Positions 46,576-57,431 are shown, counted from the stretch's first letter. The stretch: 64,000 bases of DNA from Acipenser ruthenus (GCF_902713425.1 NC_081245.1:5038959-5102958), one strand, 5' to 3'. Notes: a model not told the origin generated them from the letters alone. Made by a program: numbers and translations.

Positions 46576-47530
46576 CTATCTATTAATACTGAAAAGGAAC
46601 TGAAACATTTTAAATAGAAAATGATGATCAAAGTGAGAAATGTAACGATGTTTAGAAAACTATTAAATATATTCTAACAGAACATGTTCACCCTCCTCCA
46701 CCCCTCTCCCTCGTCACGTGACGCGGGTGTTTGGTCTGAGCTCCTCGAATCCATGTAGAAATACAATTACAAAAACTAGAACATGAACTGGTTAAAGAAC
46801 AACACTGAATAAAGAATATGCGTTCTGGAATAATATTCAATTAAACACAATGCTCTATTGATGTGTTATACCATCTACAGCTTTGCAAGCTCTGTAAATA
46901 ATAACTCCCTCAATGCTGAATGAATGAATGAATAATGATTGCTGGGCTGGTCAGCGGCGTTGTTGAATCGATCAGGATATTGTATCATTTAATTGGTAAA
47001 TGTATCGCTGTAATAACTTGGAAGCTGCACATTGTGATCGTGTGGATGTGTGTCTTTTGTGGCCGCTGTGAAACGGTCCCGCAAATCACTGCTCCCGGAT
47101 CACAAAGGATCGGTTCACTGTCCTCCCTTTGATTTAATTAATGATTTTTTTTTTTAATAATAAAAAGTATATATTTTAATTTGGACCTCGTGTGGGGTGT
47201 CTGTCCATCTCCGTGTGGATCTCGCTCACAGCAGCTGTGTGAAGGAATCCGAAAGCATTCGCATACGAAGTTAAGGGAGTACTGACAGGTCACTGCCACC
47301 AGGGGGCGCAGTGCGGTTAGGAAAGTTAGTGAGGCGGCGCTTGGCGCTGACACGCGTCTCCAGGTGTAGAGAAGCCACTCCGTGGCTCATCAGTGAAAGT
47401 CTCACGGCTGTGTTGAAGGGTGAAGACAGCGACATTAAGATGCACCTTAAGGTTCAAACTCGTTCAGACCGGAGCGCCTCCTTGTTTTCTGAGAGCAAAG
47501 CAGTGCTGCTACAAGAGACAAAGATTCAGT
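46504..47530 (+). other. Duplicated downstream flank of gene E
   Basis: Mirror of 9024-10039. (ATT)n as AAT at 46536-46573, GTCACGTGAC 46713-46722, AATAAA 46808-46813, CTCF-like core 47296-47309 (plus). A 73-codon open frame (47311-47532) matches those after A and B. Confidence 0.7.
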
Positions 47531-49945
47531 GACTTGTAACAAATATTAATTTTTTTTTATTTTTTTTTACTACATACTTGGTGGATTATACAGTTAATTA
47601 TTTGACAATCTCTCTCAAAGAGCTAGCGCCATCTAGTGCTTGAGCCAGGTAACCCATCCCAGCCCCTCCTGTGTCTGCGTCTCTGTGTGAAGACGTGTCT
47701 CTTCCCTGGTTTCACTATGATAACTGTGTGTTTAACTGTGTGGGATGGCAAAACATTACAAATGAATCTCTGTAACTTCCAGAACCACATTTAGACCTTC
47801 CAGAAGAAAGGATATTTCACTGTTAACATGTGTCAATACATCTCTCAATAAACAAATCATAACCTCACTGCGTTTCTATTTACTGGCAGCAAGAACCAGT
47901 CCCGCTCTGTATGCCGATGATTTTAATTGAATTAAACCATAGAAATCGCGCTCTAAAGTGTATTTGTAGTGGTGCTGTCTCTGTGTCGTGTTGTTTTCTA
48001 TTCACTCTGCCCTTTTATAACTGTGACTGCAGCAGCCCAGGCCAGTGAGGCACCATCATTTCCATTATACCCTCATGCTGGGACTGGATTTGAAATGGGA
48101 GATATTTTTTTTTGGTATGGATTCAAGTAGAAAGTGACATTTTATGTTTTCGGTAGGAACTCAGAAGAGGCGTTCAGTCGTTAATGAAGGCAGATTAACA
48201 AGGTGATCTTGCGTCTGTTTTAATGGGTGTATAACTGTGTTTCTTACCACGTCATGACAAACTGCAGGTTTCATTTTCAGCTTCCAGTAGAAAATAGCTT
48301 TTCCATTGATCGCTGTTGATTGATACATTTTGAGTTGAATATTTTGTAATTGAAAAAAGAAACTGAAGACGTTTATAAAAGGAAGTCGAGGAGGGACGCA
48401 AGACGTTTATAAAAGGAAGGCGAGGAGGGACGCAGGACGATTATAAAGGAGGGAGGGATGAAACTACTAAGAGAGAAAACAACTCAAATACAAACATCTA
48501 AACAAATCCATTTACAACGACATTGACTTCAATCTGTCTTTCACTCTGAAGAATTACTCCCAGATAAAAGCAACGCGACTCGCTCCATTGCTAACAGGTT
48601 CATTGCTCTGTATCCCCGCATTGCAATTTAAATAGCGCCCCTTTTAATGCAAACACGTGAGATAATTAACACTTCAAGTGGTTTCTTTGCTAATTCTACA
48701 TGTTTGCTATTTGTTAAGTTCATCAAGCCGTGTGTCTCCAGACAGGATATCTGTATGTTATGAATTCAGCGGCGTGTCGTGTAGTGACTGCATCCTCCTC
48801 ACAGTGAGAGGAAAGCCATCAGTTTTCATAAAGGAACGTAGAGCTACAAAATATCCGAGCTCGATTGAATCCAGCCCCTGGTTAAACGATGCTAATTACA
48901 GCTTTACAGACAGGTAGAGAGATCAGAAATAAATGTAACAATCTACCAACCCCGTATTAATAAGAAACAGCTGCTACCCAATGCCAAGCAGTAGCGCGCT
49001 GCCTTTAAAATAGTAACTTTGTCTCCCAACACGTCTCCACACGAATGAACGAAAGACGGAACTCTCCCGGTTAGCACGGGTGTGTGTAACGTGTTTTCAA
49101 GTGTGATCTGTGTTACTATAGAGACCAGCACAATTTATACAGTGTGAATAGACCTATTAAACGCGTCGAACACAATGAAAGCATTTTAGTGCCGAAGATC
49201 GATGTCTTGTATTTGCGTTTATTTTAAAAAGACCTCTAAGGAAGGTGCATCTGATCTGCAGCGTAGTTCACATGTTGTTGCTTGAATCTTACATGAATAT
49301 TTTTACACTCGTGTTTCTGATGTCTTATTCCTTATAAAACACTTTTGGTCTGTGCATATTTTGATATATTTATATATTTAAATATTGCCCGAAGGTGCCT
49401 CCTTCACCCCCCCTTTCATTTTCAGCACCCCCGGTTTGAAATTCGTTCCCGGGTCTCTGTGTGAGACGGCTACGAGGCCGGGGCTAGGAGATTATTATAG
49501 GCTGGTCTTAATATTTTGCACTGTCAATATTTTAATTGTGTATTTAATAAAGTATATACCTTTTTACCAAGTATTGCATCGTGTGTGTGTGGTTGTGTGT
49601 GGCGGGGGTCGGTGCTGGTTACACTGGGATCCTTGGAGCAGCGCTCGGGTGGGCCACGGTTTTAAAGGTAGAAGAGTCTGGGTCATCTTACATTGTCTAA
49701 TCTGTAATAAATATTTTATCTATCGCATGAGTTCCCTGACTGATCCGTCATTCTCGCTCCGTCGCACCGGCGTTAAGATCAGTCGTGCGCAGTTTACACA
49801 CCGTGTGCCTTTCTCCAGCGCTGTTCGGCATTGTGTGACAATACGCTGCGCTGCAGCAAGTTTGAAATTTGCATCAACACGTATTTTATTTGTTTTACCG
49901 GCGGACGAGGAGGGTTTATCGCACGCGCATCACAGGTGGTCAACT
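47531..49945. other. E-F spacer, inverted copy of A-B spacer
   Basis: Matches 6940-9020 reversed. It carries the mirrored CACTAGATGGCGC-type CTCF-like site at about 47626-47638 (minus) and the roughly 31-bp repeats at 48370-48450. A stretch at 49400-49800 (with TTAATAAAGTATATACC) has no left-arm match, so it is an insertion here or a loss there. Confidence 0.65.
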
Positions 49946-50188
49946 TGTTTATTATTTGTTTATTTAGCAGACGCCTTTATCCAAGGCGACTTACAGAGAC
50001 TAGGGTGTGTGAACTATGCATCAGCTGCAGAGTCACTTACAATTACGTCTCACCCGAAAGACGGAGCACAAGGAGGTGAAGTGACTTGCTCAGGGTCACA
50101 CAATGAGTCAGTGGCTGAGGTGGGATTTGAACCGGGGACCTCCTGGTTACAAGCCCTTTTCTTTAACCACTGGACCACACAGCCTCCT
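49946..50188 (-). mobile_element. SINE family 2, full length, reverse
   Basis: Starts with TTTATTTAGCAGACGCC (tail) and ends with CCACTGGACCACACAGCCTCC (head). It sits directly after CGCATCACAGGTGGTCAACT, where the left-arm counterpart (about 6955-6975) reads on without a SINE. Confidence 0.9.
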
Positions 50189-50192
50189 CCGT

Positions 50193-50433
50193 TTTAATTG
50201 AATAGCTTCAATAAAATTAAGATTACTAGCATGCAGTTTTAATAGCATCACAATGATACATACATTTGGGTTATATTTGTATTATTAAATGGCAATCAGA
50301 AATCATATCATTGTAAGTGCTCCCCCCCCCCCCCCCCCCATCCTGAGAGCCCCGTGGCCCCCCCAGATTTGGAAATTGCTTTATCTGGCCCTCCAGTGAA
50401 TGTAATTGAATACCCCTGTGTTATGAGGTGAGT
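50193..50433. other. Segment shared with 42615-42765, with C-run
   Basis: Includes AATAGCTTCAATAAAATTAA and an 18-base C-run near 50322-50339, both also found upstream of E. The rest leads into the conserved F upstream segment. Confidence 0.55.
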
Positions 50434-50890
50434 GTGAGAGTATGAGTCCAGGTCCGATGCGTGTCACAATGTAAGCATCTGAATAAAAGACTCCCTGTTC
50501 TCATGAGAGCCCCTAATAAAATGAATTGCTGTGCTGAAGCTGAACTCGTCATGGGTTCAGTGTTCCAGTGCTGCTCCCTTGTGAAAAGCTCTTTGCTTGG
50601 TCTTGTAACTCAGATCAACGTGTCAGGAAGGAGAGGCTGCATAATGATTAACTTCACAGCGTTTCCAGGAACTCTTCTCCTGTTTATGTCACTTCCCATA
50701 AGGACACATGGATGGAATGCTCAACCAAAGAACACAGCCCATCCGTGTGCAACACAGAGCTGGTTATTAGGTAGACACTGGATAATATGACTGGTGACTC
50801 ATGATTCTAATCTGCAGGTACAAAGTTCGAGGTTCTGGACTTTGAAAGGAGTCCTTACAGAGAGCAAGGCAGGAGCGGCTTTGTGCAGAA
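50434..50890 (+). promoter_or_regulatory. Upstream region of gene F with GAS-like site
   Basis: Conserved with A and E upstream segments. TTCCAGGAA at 50663-50671 lies about 220 bp before the start codon. The acceptor ATCTGCAG (ending 50817) precedes a leader of about 73 nt. Confidence 0.45.
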
Positions 50891-51353
50891 ATGGCAGCAA
50901 ACACTTCTCCTCTGGAGGCAGATCTTTCCTGTGCTGTGTGCTATGAGATTTTCAAGGATCCTGTAACTCTTCATTGTAACCACAGCTTCTGTAAAGCATG
51001 TCTGGATCAGTGCTGGAAAAAGAAGAGAGTTCGGGAGTGTCCCGTGTGCAGGACGAGGAGTTCAATGGATCGTCCTGTCAATTTTGCTCTCCGGAATATT
51101 GTGGAGTCCTTCTTAAAAGAACAAAGTCAGAATCCTCCAGCACCTACTGGAATACTCTGCAGTCTGCATGATGAGAAACTGAAGCTCTTCTGTGTGGATG
51201 ATAAAGAGGCTGTCTGTGTTGTGTGTCAAACTTCAGAGAAACATGAGAATCACAAGCTCCGTCCTGTTCAGGAGGCTGCACAGGATTATAAGGTATGGAA
51301 ACAATATTCATGTGAAAATGTAAACACAGTATTCTCTTTTCACAGCATATTAT

Positions 51354-51425
<72 letters not shown>

Positions 51426-53395
51426 TGGGTGCAGAGTGGGGGTGCTGCTGTACAGGAATGGGGAGGGGAGCGTGTCTGTGTGCAATAATGAATTCACACC
51501 TGAACCCTCACCTCACACAGCCTCTATCAGAGAATCTCCAGAGCGGGGGGGGGGGGGGGGTGGGGGGGGGGTTGTTGCTATGAGAGCCCCCAGTGGCAAC
51601 CCCAGTGCTGAGGGGATTTCTCACACACTGCATTCATATTGCTACTAGCCAGCCATGTGTTAACAGTGATGTGCAAGCTCGGGTTTCATTGCATTTCAGG
51701 GAGAACTCAAGACTGCACTGAAGCCCTTGCAGGACAAGCTGAAAACCTTTAATAAAGTTAAAAACGAGTGTGATAAATCAGCAAAGCACATCAAGGTAAG
51801 AGAACTAGATTAGTGATTGAAACAATACACAACATACATTTTCACTGGACACCCAAACTAACTCTAAAGTTTCTTGTATAGAAACAAGCCCAGCAAACAG
51901 AGAGGCAGATAAAGGAGGAGTTTGAGAAACTTCACCAGTTTCTACGAGATGAAGAAAAGGCCAGGATAGCTGCACTGAGGAGGGAAGAGGAACAAAAGGG
52001 AAGAATAATGAAAGAGAAGATTGAAAAACTTAGAAGAGAAATCTCATCCCTTTCAGACACAATCAGAGTGATAGAAGAGGAGATGGAAGCTGAAGACATC
52101 TTCTTCCTGCAGGTAGTGATTGTTTAACTGTGTGTGACATGTTCTTATTGTGAATGCACACTCACTTGACTTCATTTTTCAAGCATGGTTTGTATTGCTG
52201 TTTGTTCTTAAGTTTACCCAACAAATGGGTAAAACAGGCAGCAAATGCCCCTCCTCCAGCCCCACAAACCAGCAGAGGGGTCTCATTGGTTTGGTGCTCC
52301 AGAGAATATGTTCATGGATAAACACTGAGTTCAAAATGTAAAGCTGGACAGCGGTGCTGCTGTTTTCTATCAAAGTGGTATTTGTGTTTTAATAATGTCT
52401 CAATTCATGTCCTTGTTTGTTTCAGAAGTACAAAGACACACAGAGAAGGTATGTAAGATGTGGCCTGTCTTCCTCTCTTGTATTGAATGCAAACACAGAG
52501 CAGCACTAACTCCTGAATATGATTGCAGAGCCGAGTGCACACTGCAGGATCCACAGTGTGTTTCAGGAGCGCTGATAGATGTAGCCGAGCACCTGGGCTC
52601 TCTGAAGTACAAAGTGTGGGAGAAGATGCTGGGGATTGTTCAATACAGTGAGTCCTGTGGGGAGCATCACAAAGGAGAGGGGGGGTGCATATAACCTGTG
52701 TGTAAGCAGCAAGATACAGCTTTCTACAATCAATATACAATTCTTAGTATCTGATTTATTAAAATGCTTGCAGGTAGATGTTCTCATTTCTAACCCTGTG
52801 TCTCGTTTCCTCTCTCAGCACCAGTGACTCTGGATCCCAACACAGCACGCCCTGATCTGATACTGTCTGAGGATCTAACAAGTGTGAGACGCAGCGATGA
52901 GAGACAGCAGCTTCCTGACAACCCAGAACGGTTTGATATCTGGGCTTGTGTGCTGGGATCTGAGGGGTTCACTTCAGGGAAACACTGCTGGGACGTGGAA
53001 CTGGGGAGCAATACTCACTGGTTTCTGGGTGTGACAAAAGAGTCCAGCCAGAGGAAAGGGAAATTCATTCCGCACCCAGGAGCAGGATACTGGGCTATTG
53101 GTCTGAGGGATGGGGATCAGTACTGGGCAGGGACCTCACCACGGACACGAGTCACTGTGGAGAAGAAACCCCAGAAGATCAGAGTTCAGCTGGACTGTGA
53201 CGGGGGGGAGGTGGCATTCTTTGACTCCAGTGATATGAGAAAACCTCTCTACACTTTTAAACACAGATTTACTGAGAAGATGTTTCCATATTGCTGTCCT
53301 GACTTTTCTAACTCCCCCCCCCTCAGAATGTGCCATATGAATGCAGTCATAAAAGTGGACAAGGCCAATGTGTTCATGATAAACAATAGGGATGT

Positions 53396-53399
<4 letters not shown>
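50891..53399 (+). CDS. trim35-like: TRIM35/A33-like E3 ubiquitin ligase, gene F
   Basis: Exons 50891-51292, 51700-51795, 51882-52112, 52426-52448, 52529-52647, 52819-53399, joining to 483 aa. RING (CAVC...CNHSFCKAC...CPVC) and B-box2 are complete. The linker is [17 protein letters not shown] loops [21 protein letters not shown] and [11 protein letters not shown] differ from all neighbours. The C-terminus is unusual: the terminal loop is [15 protein letters not shown], and the family stop after KVD is replaced by a sense codon, adding [12 protein letters not shown] before the next stop. The added residues are former 3' UTR. Introns 1, 2, 3 and 5 are shorter than in E, and intron 5 lacks the antisense-ORF segment. 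Candidate AATAAA sites lie near 53497 and 53536. It is the counterpart of the broken gene A. Confidence 0.9.
51357..51421. repeat. (GA)n microsatellite, intron 1 of F
   Basis: About 32 GA dinucleotides, the longest of the homologous intron-1 tracts. It directly follows CATATTATAC, with the intervening intron sequence deleted compared with E and G. A G-run of about 26 with one T follows at 51546-51571. Confidence 0.95.

Positions 53400-53476
<77 letters not shown>
53399..53476. repeat. (AAT)n microsatellite after gene F
   Basis: About 25 AAT triplets just after the stop codon. Beyond it the sequence no longer matches the A-E flank, but 53500-53600 matches the flank of G (about 61485-61575), including AAGGGGTCCTTTTTCC. 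F and G therefore share a different 3' end. Confidence 0.9.
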
Positions 53477-53689
53477 CAGGACGTGATTGGGAGTGAAATA
53501 AATATTGAAAAGGAACGGAAACATTTTAAATACAAAATAAATCCAGTTTACACTGACAGGGAAGGGGTCCTTTTTCCTTTTAATGCATGAAGATTCAATG
53601 TGAGGGAGGGAGGAGGGTATTATAAATACTCTATCCTGATTGGTCAAAACCAGTCACATGGGGGTGTTGATATTGCAGCATACAGGGTA

Positions 53690-53805
53690 AAAGAGGAGAG
53701 AGGGGGTAAGAGGAGAAACACGGGTAAGAGAGGTGAGATGAGATATAGAGGTAAAGAGGAGAGAGATGGGGTAAGACAGGAGAGGTAGGGGTAAGAGAGG
53801 AGAGT
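53690..53805. repeat. GTAAGAGAGGAGAG minisatellite
   Basis: Degenerate copies of the unit also found in intron 1 of A, B and D. Confidence 0.8.
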
Positions 53806-53833
53806 TAGGGTTGGGGTTAGGGTTAGGGTTAGG
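53805..53833 (+). repeat. Interstitial telomere-like TTAGGG run
   Basis: About five TTAGGG-type hexamers, one with an extra G (TTGGGG), at the end of the GTAAGAGAG minisatellite. It is too short for a chromosome end and may have grown from the GGGGTAAG words next to it. Confidence 0.8.
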
Positions 53834-54053
53834 AAGGAGTTAAAGTTTACAGGCATACTGTTCCCAACAATATTCTAGATCAGGTATGCCCAGGACATCG
53901 ATCGCGGTTGACCAATCAATCCCAAACTCGTTTCTAGTAGACCGCAGAAAATGTAAAAACGTCTGCAGTTAAAACTGGTTTTTCCAATTCACAGCTTGGA
54001 TATATTCTAACCCCTTCACAGATTCCGGTCTCTCGTGGTTACTGTTCAATATA

Positions 54054-54293
54054 GGAGGCTGTGTGGTCCAGTGGTTAAAGAATCGGCCTTGTAACCAGGA
54101 GGTCCCCGGTTCAAATCCCACCACAGCCACTGACTCATTGTGTGACCCTGAGCAAGTCACTTAACCTCCTTGTGCTCCGTCTTTCGGGTGAGACGTAGTT
54201 GTAAGTGACTCTGCAGCTGATGCATAGTTCACACACCCTAGTCTCTGTAAGTCGCCTTGGATAAAGGCGTCTGCTAAATAAACAAATAATAAT
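54054..54293 (+). mobile_element. SINE family 2, full length
   Basis: GGCTGTGTGGTCCAGTGGTT head with B box GGTTCAAATCC, then tail AAGTCGCCTTGGATAAAGGC and AAATAAACAAATAAT. Inserted into the hAT remnant. Confidence 0.92.
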
Positions 54294-54920
54294 CACCCCA
54301 CAAGGTGGCGCTGCTTAACTCTTAACTGTACTCCCTGCTGCTGCTGTGTGTATAGTAGCTAATGCTCTCAATTACTGCTGCTATTTCCTGTCAGTTTCTC
54401 TTTGAAATCAGACATGTGCAATTCCAGCAGTCTGGCTGTGCAGCGCGGTGTCTCATAAGCCGAGCTCGTGTGGAAGTTATTTGAAGAAGGGTAAATCAGC
54501 GCCCTGCAATAACACAGTCCTGAAGCAGCGTGCACGTTGCTAACACTCCCGGCTCTGTGTTTGCATGTTATTTAATGTTTATTCCAATTTCTAGTCCCTT
54601 GGTAGCTCCGTTGGAATTGGGCAGTCTTCTCCACACACTCGGGTCCACAGGCAGCACTGCTGCACAGCCACAGGATACAAACCGCTTCACTGCCAGACAG
54701 TTTGCCCAAGCCAGCGTTCTCATCTCTTTCTCTCACCACTGCCCCGTTGCTAGGATTTCACAAGCTTTCGCTTACCGCTGGATACGATACATGCGAGTTC
54801 CATTGTTTACTACGTTTTACAGGGATTGATTTTTTTTATAAAGTTCCATTGAAGCCCTTAATATGAGCGCTGGATCAAGCAGCAAGAAACCAAAAATGTA
54901 TGACTTCCACAAGAGAGGGA

Positions 54921-55130
54921 GGAGGCTGTGTGGTCCAGTGGTTAAAGAAAAGGGCTTGTAACCAGGAGGTCCCCGGTTCAAATCCCAGCTCACTCACTGT
55001 GTGTGACCCTGAGCAAGTCACTGAACCTCAGTCCTTCAGATGAGACGTAAAACAAACACAGTCCTATTGGAAGTGACTCTGCAGCAGCCAGTGACTCACT
55101 GTGTGTGACACCCTGAGCAAGTCACCAGTG
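54921..55130 (+). mobile_element. SINE family 2, diverged and rearranged
   Basis: Same head as 54054. After CAAGTCACTGAACCT the body diverges, and the CACTGTGTGTGAC...GAGCAAGTCA part appears twice. The L2-like tail is missing. Confidence 0.8.
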
Positions 55131-55139
55131 AAGGGGAAA

Positions 55140-55946
55140 GTGAAGCCTCCTGAACCACTGAACCCTGTGAATCGTTTGGTTCACAAAACAGCTTCACTGA
55201 ACTGAAGCACATGAAGCTCTTCGTGCTCTTCAGTGCCATCTGTTGGTAGATCTGCACAATGCAATATATTGAGAGTAAAGACAGCCCCCTATCTGCAGAG
55301 AGGCATTGGACAATCGCACTGATGCTCAGAGAAGGCAATGTGTTATATGGTGACATTCCATGCACTTTTTCACATACAATATCAAGCAATTTCATTTTTA
55401 ATTTTCTCAGTTAAGTGGGCATCTATAAACAATCGTTTCAGTGTAAAGGAACATTTCAGTGTTTTTTTTCTAGACAGAGCTCGGCCGTTGCTTTTTTTCG
55501 AAATTGCCTGGAGTGTTTATTTTGCATATCAACCACACATGCGATTAACCGATAAAACCTTCATACATAATCACACTAGAAATAGAAAAGTGATGTCCAA
55601 TCGAAAACAAGCTCTAGTTGCTTGACATAAAAGACAATTGCATTATATTACATATGAAAAAAAAATGTAAAGACCTCTGTTTGTCCAGAGATACTTTTAC
55701 CAAAAAAAAAATGAGACAAAAAACTCCTCCATTATGAAACAAAACACTTATAGTTGGTCTTAAGAGTCGGGCTTGTTGTGGTTCAGAAACGAGACATGCT
55801 GATCTGTGTTGCTTTTAGTCTGTTCCTTTTTTTGCTGATTAGCTCCCCAGATTTGGAAAAAAGGGGTTCAAATGAAAGTGATGTTGCTTGTTTGCTTCAG
55901 TATTTGTGGGTATCTGACAGAGTTAGCAGACCAGTAATGATGGGAT
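55140..55946. other. Intergenic, no gene recognised
   Basis: AT-rich unique sequence, probably repeat-derived given the hAT pieces on both sides. Short open frames show no family signature. Confidence 0.4.
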
Positions 55947-56501
55947 TTACAGAACGGTCCAGATAAGGATCGCTTCTGTACCTCTGCACTTCAACAGTGG
56001 CATCAACGTTGTGCACTTCCTGTCACACACGGAGTCACACACTTCCCAAAGACTCCGGCTGCTTGCTGTGGCTGGCATTGTTTGTGTTGACGCTTCTCGT
56101 TCAGCAGTTGCAGGGGAGATACTAATGTGTGAAGCGCGCTCTGCTGTCAGGTGCCTCCCAGCTTCTTGTGCATTTGTGGAATTTCCAAATGCAAGGACTT
56201 TGAAACGCGGATCAAGAAGAGTACAAACAGAAAGCATTCTCGTTGTTTCCACAGGAGCACACCTCCTCTGAAGGCTTTCTTGTAGCTCCGCTGTCAAAAC
56301 GTGTGCTGCAGGGGAGGTAACGAGCGCGCGTGTCTGTGGTGACCCACACTGGAGCGTTCTGCTCAGCGGAATTATTTGAGACACTGTTTCTGCAGACAGC
56401 TCTGACGTTGCTGTGTGAAATGCTTGTAAACCCCGAATGCACTGATTAATAATGTCACATTCAGCTGAGGTCAGGGGAACACTGTCTGACTTGAAAGACA
56501 C
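55947..56501 (-). mobile_element. hAT/ZBED-like transposase fragment
   Basis: A 184-codon minus-strand frame with the pattern INQCIRGLQAFHTATSELSAE...IIPLSRTL followed by LLDPRFKVLAF, matching the region of hAT (Ac/ZBED1-like) transposases between the catalytic segments and the C-terminal dimerisation domain. The N-terminal BED finger and C-terminal hATC part are missing. No gene context suggests domestication. Confidence 0.7.
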
Positions 56502-56977
56502 AAGAGCCGCAGCAAAGCCTTCTTATTGATCCGGGAGCTGCTGTTCCATCTAGCATCTTACAAGAAATACAAATGCGATATTTGTGACGCATTAGTACTG
56601 CAGTACTGACGTGACTGCATGTGGACTGCAGTGCAAATAGATAACTGCACTGCTCCTCATTGGCACTGCATTGCACTGCAGTGCAGCTGTATTAGTGCTG
56701 CGTTTATTTTTTGTAAGGGTATAATTGTATAAATAACACCACGTGTAGCAGAGCCGCGTCAGTCTCCAGCTCGGGATACGACAGCAGTGCGCATGTCAGC
56801 GTATTGCTGTTGCACGCGTCACCAGTACCTGTAAACGCAGGTATTTCAAGAGCAGAATAAATCGGTTTCTACTCATTACTTTAGCAAACATTGGTGTCTG
56901 ATATGCAGCTCGTTTTGAGCAGTACCATTCCTGGCAAGGCTTTCTCAACACAGCTTGTACTAGCAACCGAGAACAAA
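56502..56977. other. Intergenic, GCACTGCAGTGCA repeats
   Basis: Near 56590-56690 words such as CTGCAGTGCA and GCACTGCA recur and can fold back. No gene recognised. Confidence 0.4.
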
Positions 56978-57019
56978 CGATTGTAAGTCGCCCTGGATAA
57001 GGGCATCTGCTAAGAAATA

Positions 57020-57079
<60 letters not shown>
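56978..57079 (+). mobile_element. SINE/L2 tail with long (AAT)n
   Basis: Only the tail AAGTCGCCCTGGATAAGGGC...CTGCTAAGAAATAAAT remains, followed by about 19 AAT triplets. Confidence 0.85.
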
Positions 57080-57080
<1 letters not shown>

Positions 57081-57275
57081 TACAAAACGCGCTGCGCTGT
57101 TCACGTGGGACGTGGCTGTAATGCAGCGTCTGTTTCAATGAGAATCATTTCTTAGGCAATGCTGCCATCTACCGTCACAAATCATAACTACAGTGTTTTA
57201 CTGAGTTTATGACGTCACTGTGATTACTGTAGAACGAGACAATAATGTGTGCTGCTTGCAGACGCTTCAAATTCT

Positions 57276-57431
57276 GGGTGCGTTCACGGAGATCATTCTG
57301 CGCAGATTCTGTGCAGAACCAGACCAATTTAGCCAATGATCTTCAAGAATGATCTCCGTGAGCGCACCTATTGGCTAAATTGGTCAGATTCTGCACAGAA
57401 TCTGTGCAGAATGATCTCTGTGAACGCACCC
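57276..57431. mobile_element. 156-bp foldback MITE
   Basis: Ends GGGTGCGTTCACGGAGATCA and TGATCTCTGTGAACGCACCC are near-perfect inverted repeats, with a third copy of the end inside (near 57349-57367). It is flanked by TCT on both sides. The inverted partner locus near 30002-30012 is uninterrupted (CAGAGTCTGAAG on plus), supporting a 3-bp target duplication. Confidence 0.8.

Larger units (their letters stand above)
53884..55140 (+). mobile_element. hAT-type transposon remnant with nested SINEs
   Basis: Starts CAGGTATGCCCAGG...GATCGCGGTTGACCAA, like the CAGGGGTGCCCA...GATCGCGATCGAC left ends of Charlie/GTF2IRD2-like hAT elements. At 54863 an ATG opens MSAGSSSKKPKMYDFHKRG, matching the N-terminus I recall for hAT-derived GTF2IRD2/FAM200-type proteins. 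The frame is cut at once by a family 2 SINE (54921). Another family 2 SINE sits at 54054. The BED finger and catalytic part are not seen. Confidence 0.55.

Noticed and set aside
49385-50197. 270-codon plus-strand frame between E and F
   Set aside because: Its second half is a reversed family 2 SINE and the first half is AT-rich spacer. No domain is present.
54054-54140. tRNA gene (A/B-box region) here and at other SINE heads
   Set aside because: The tRNA-like part continues into a SINE body and L2-type tail and occurs in many copies.
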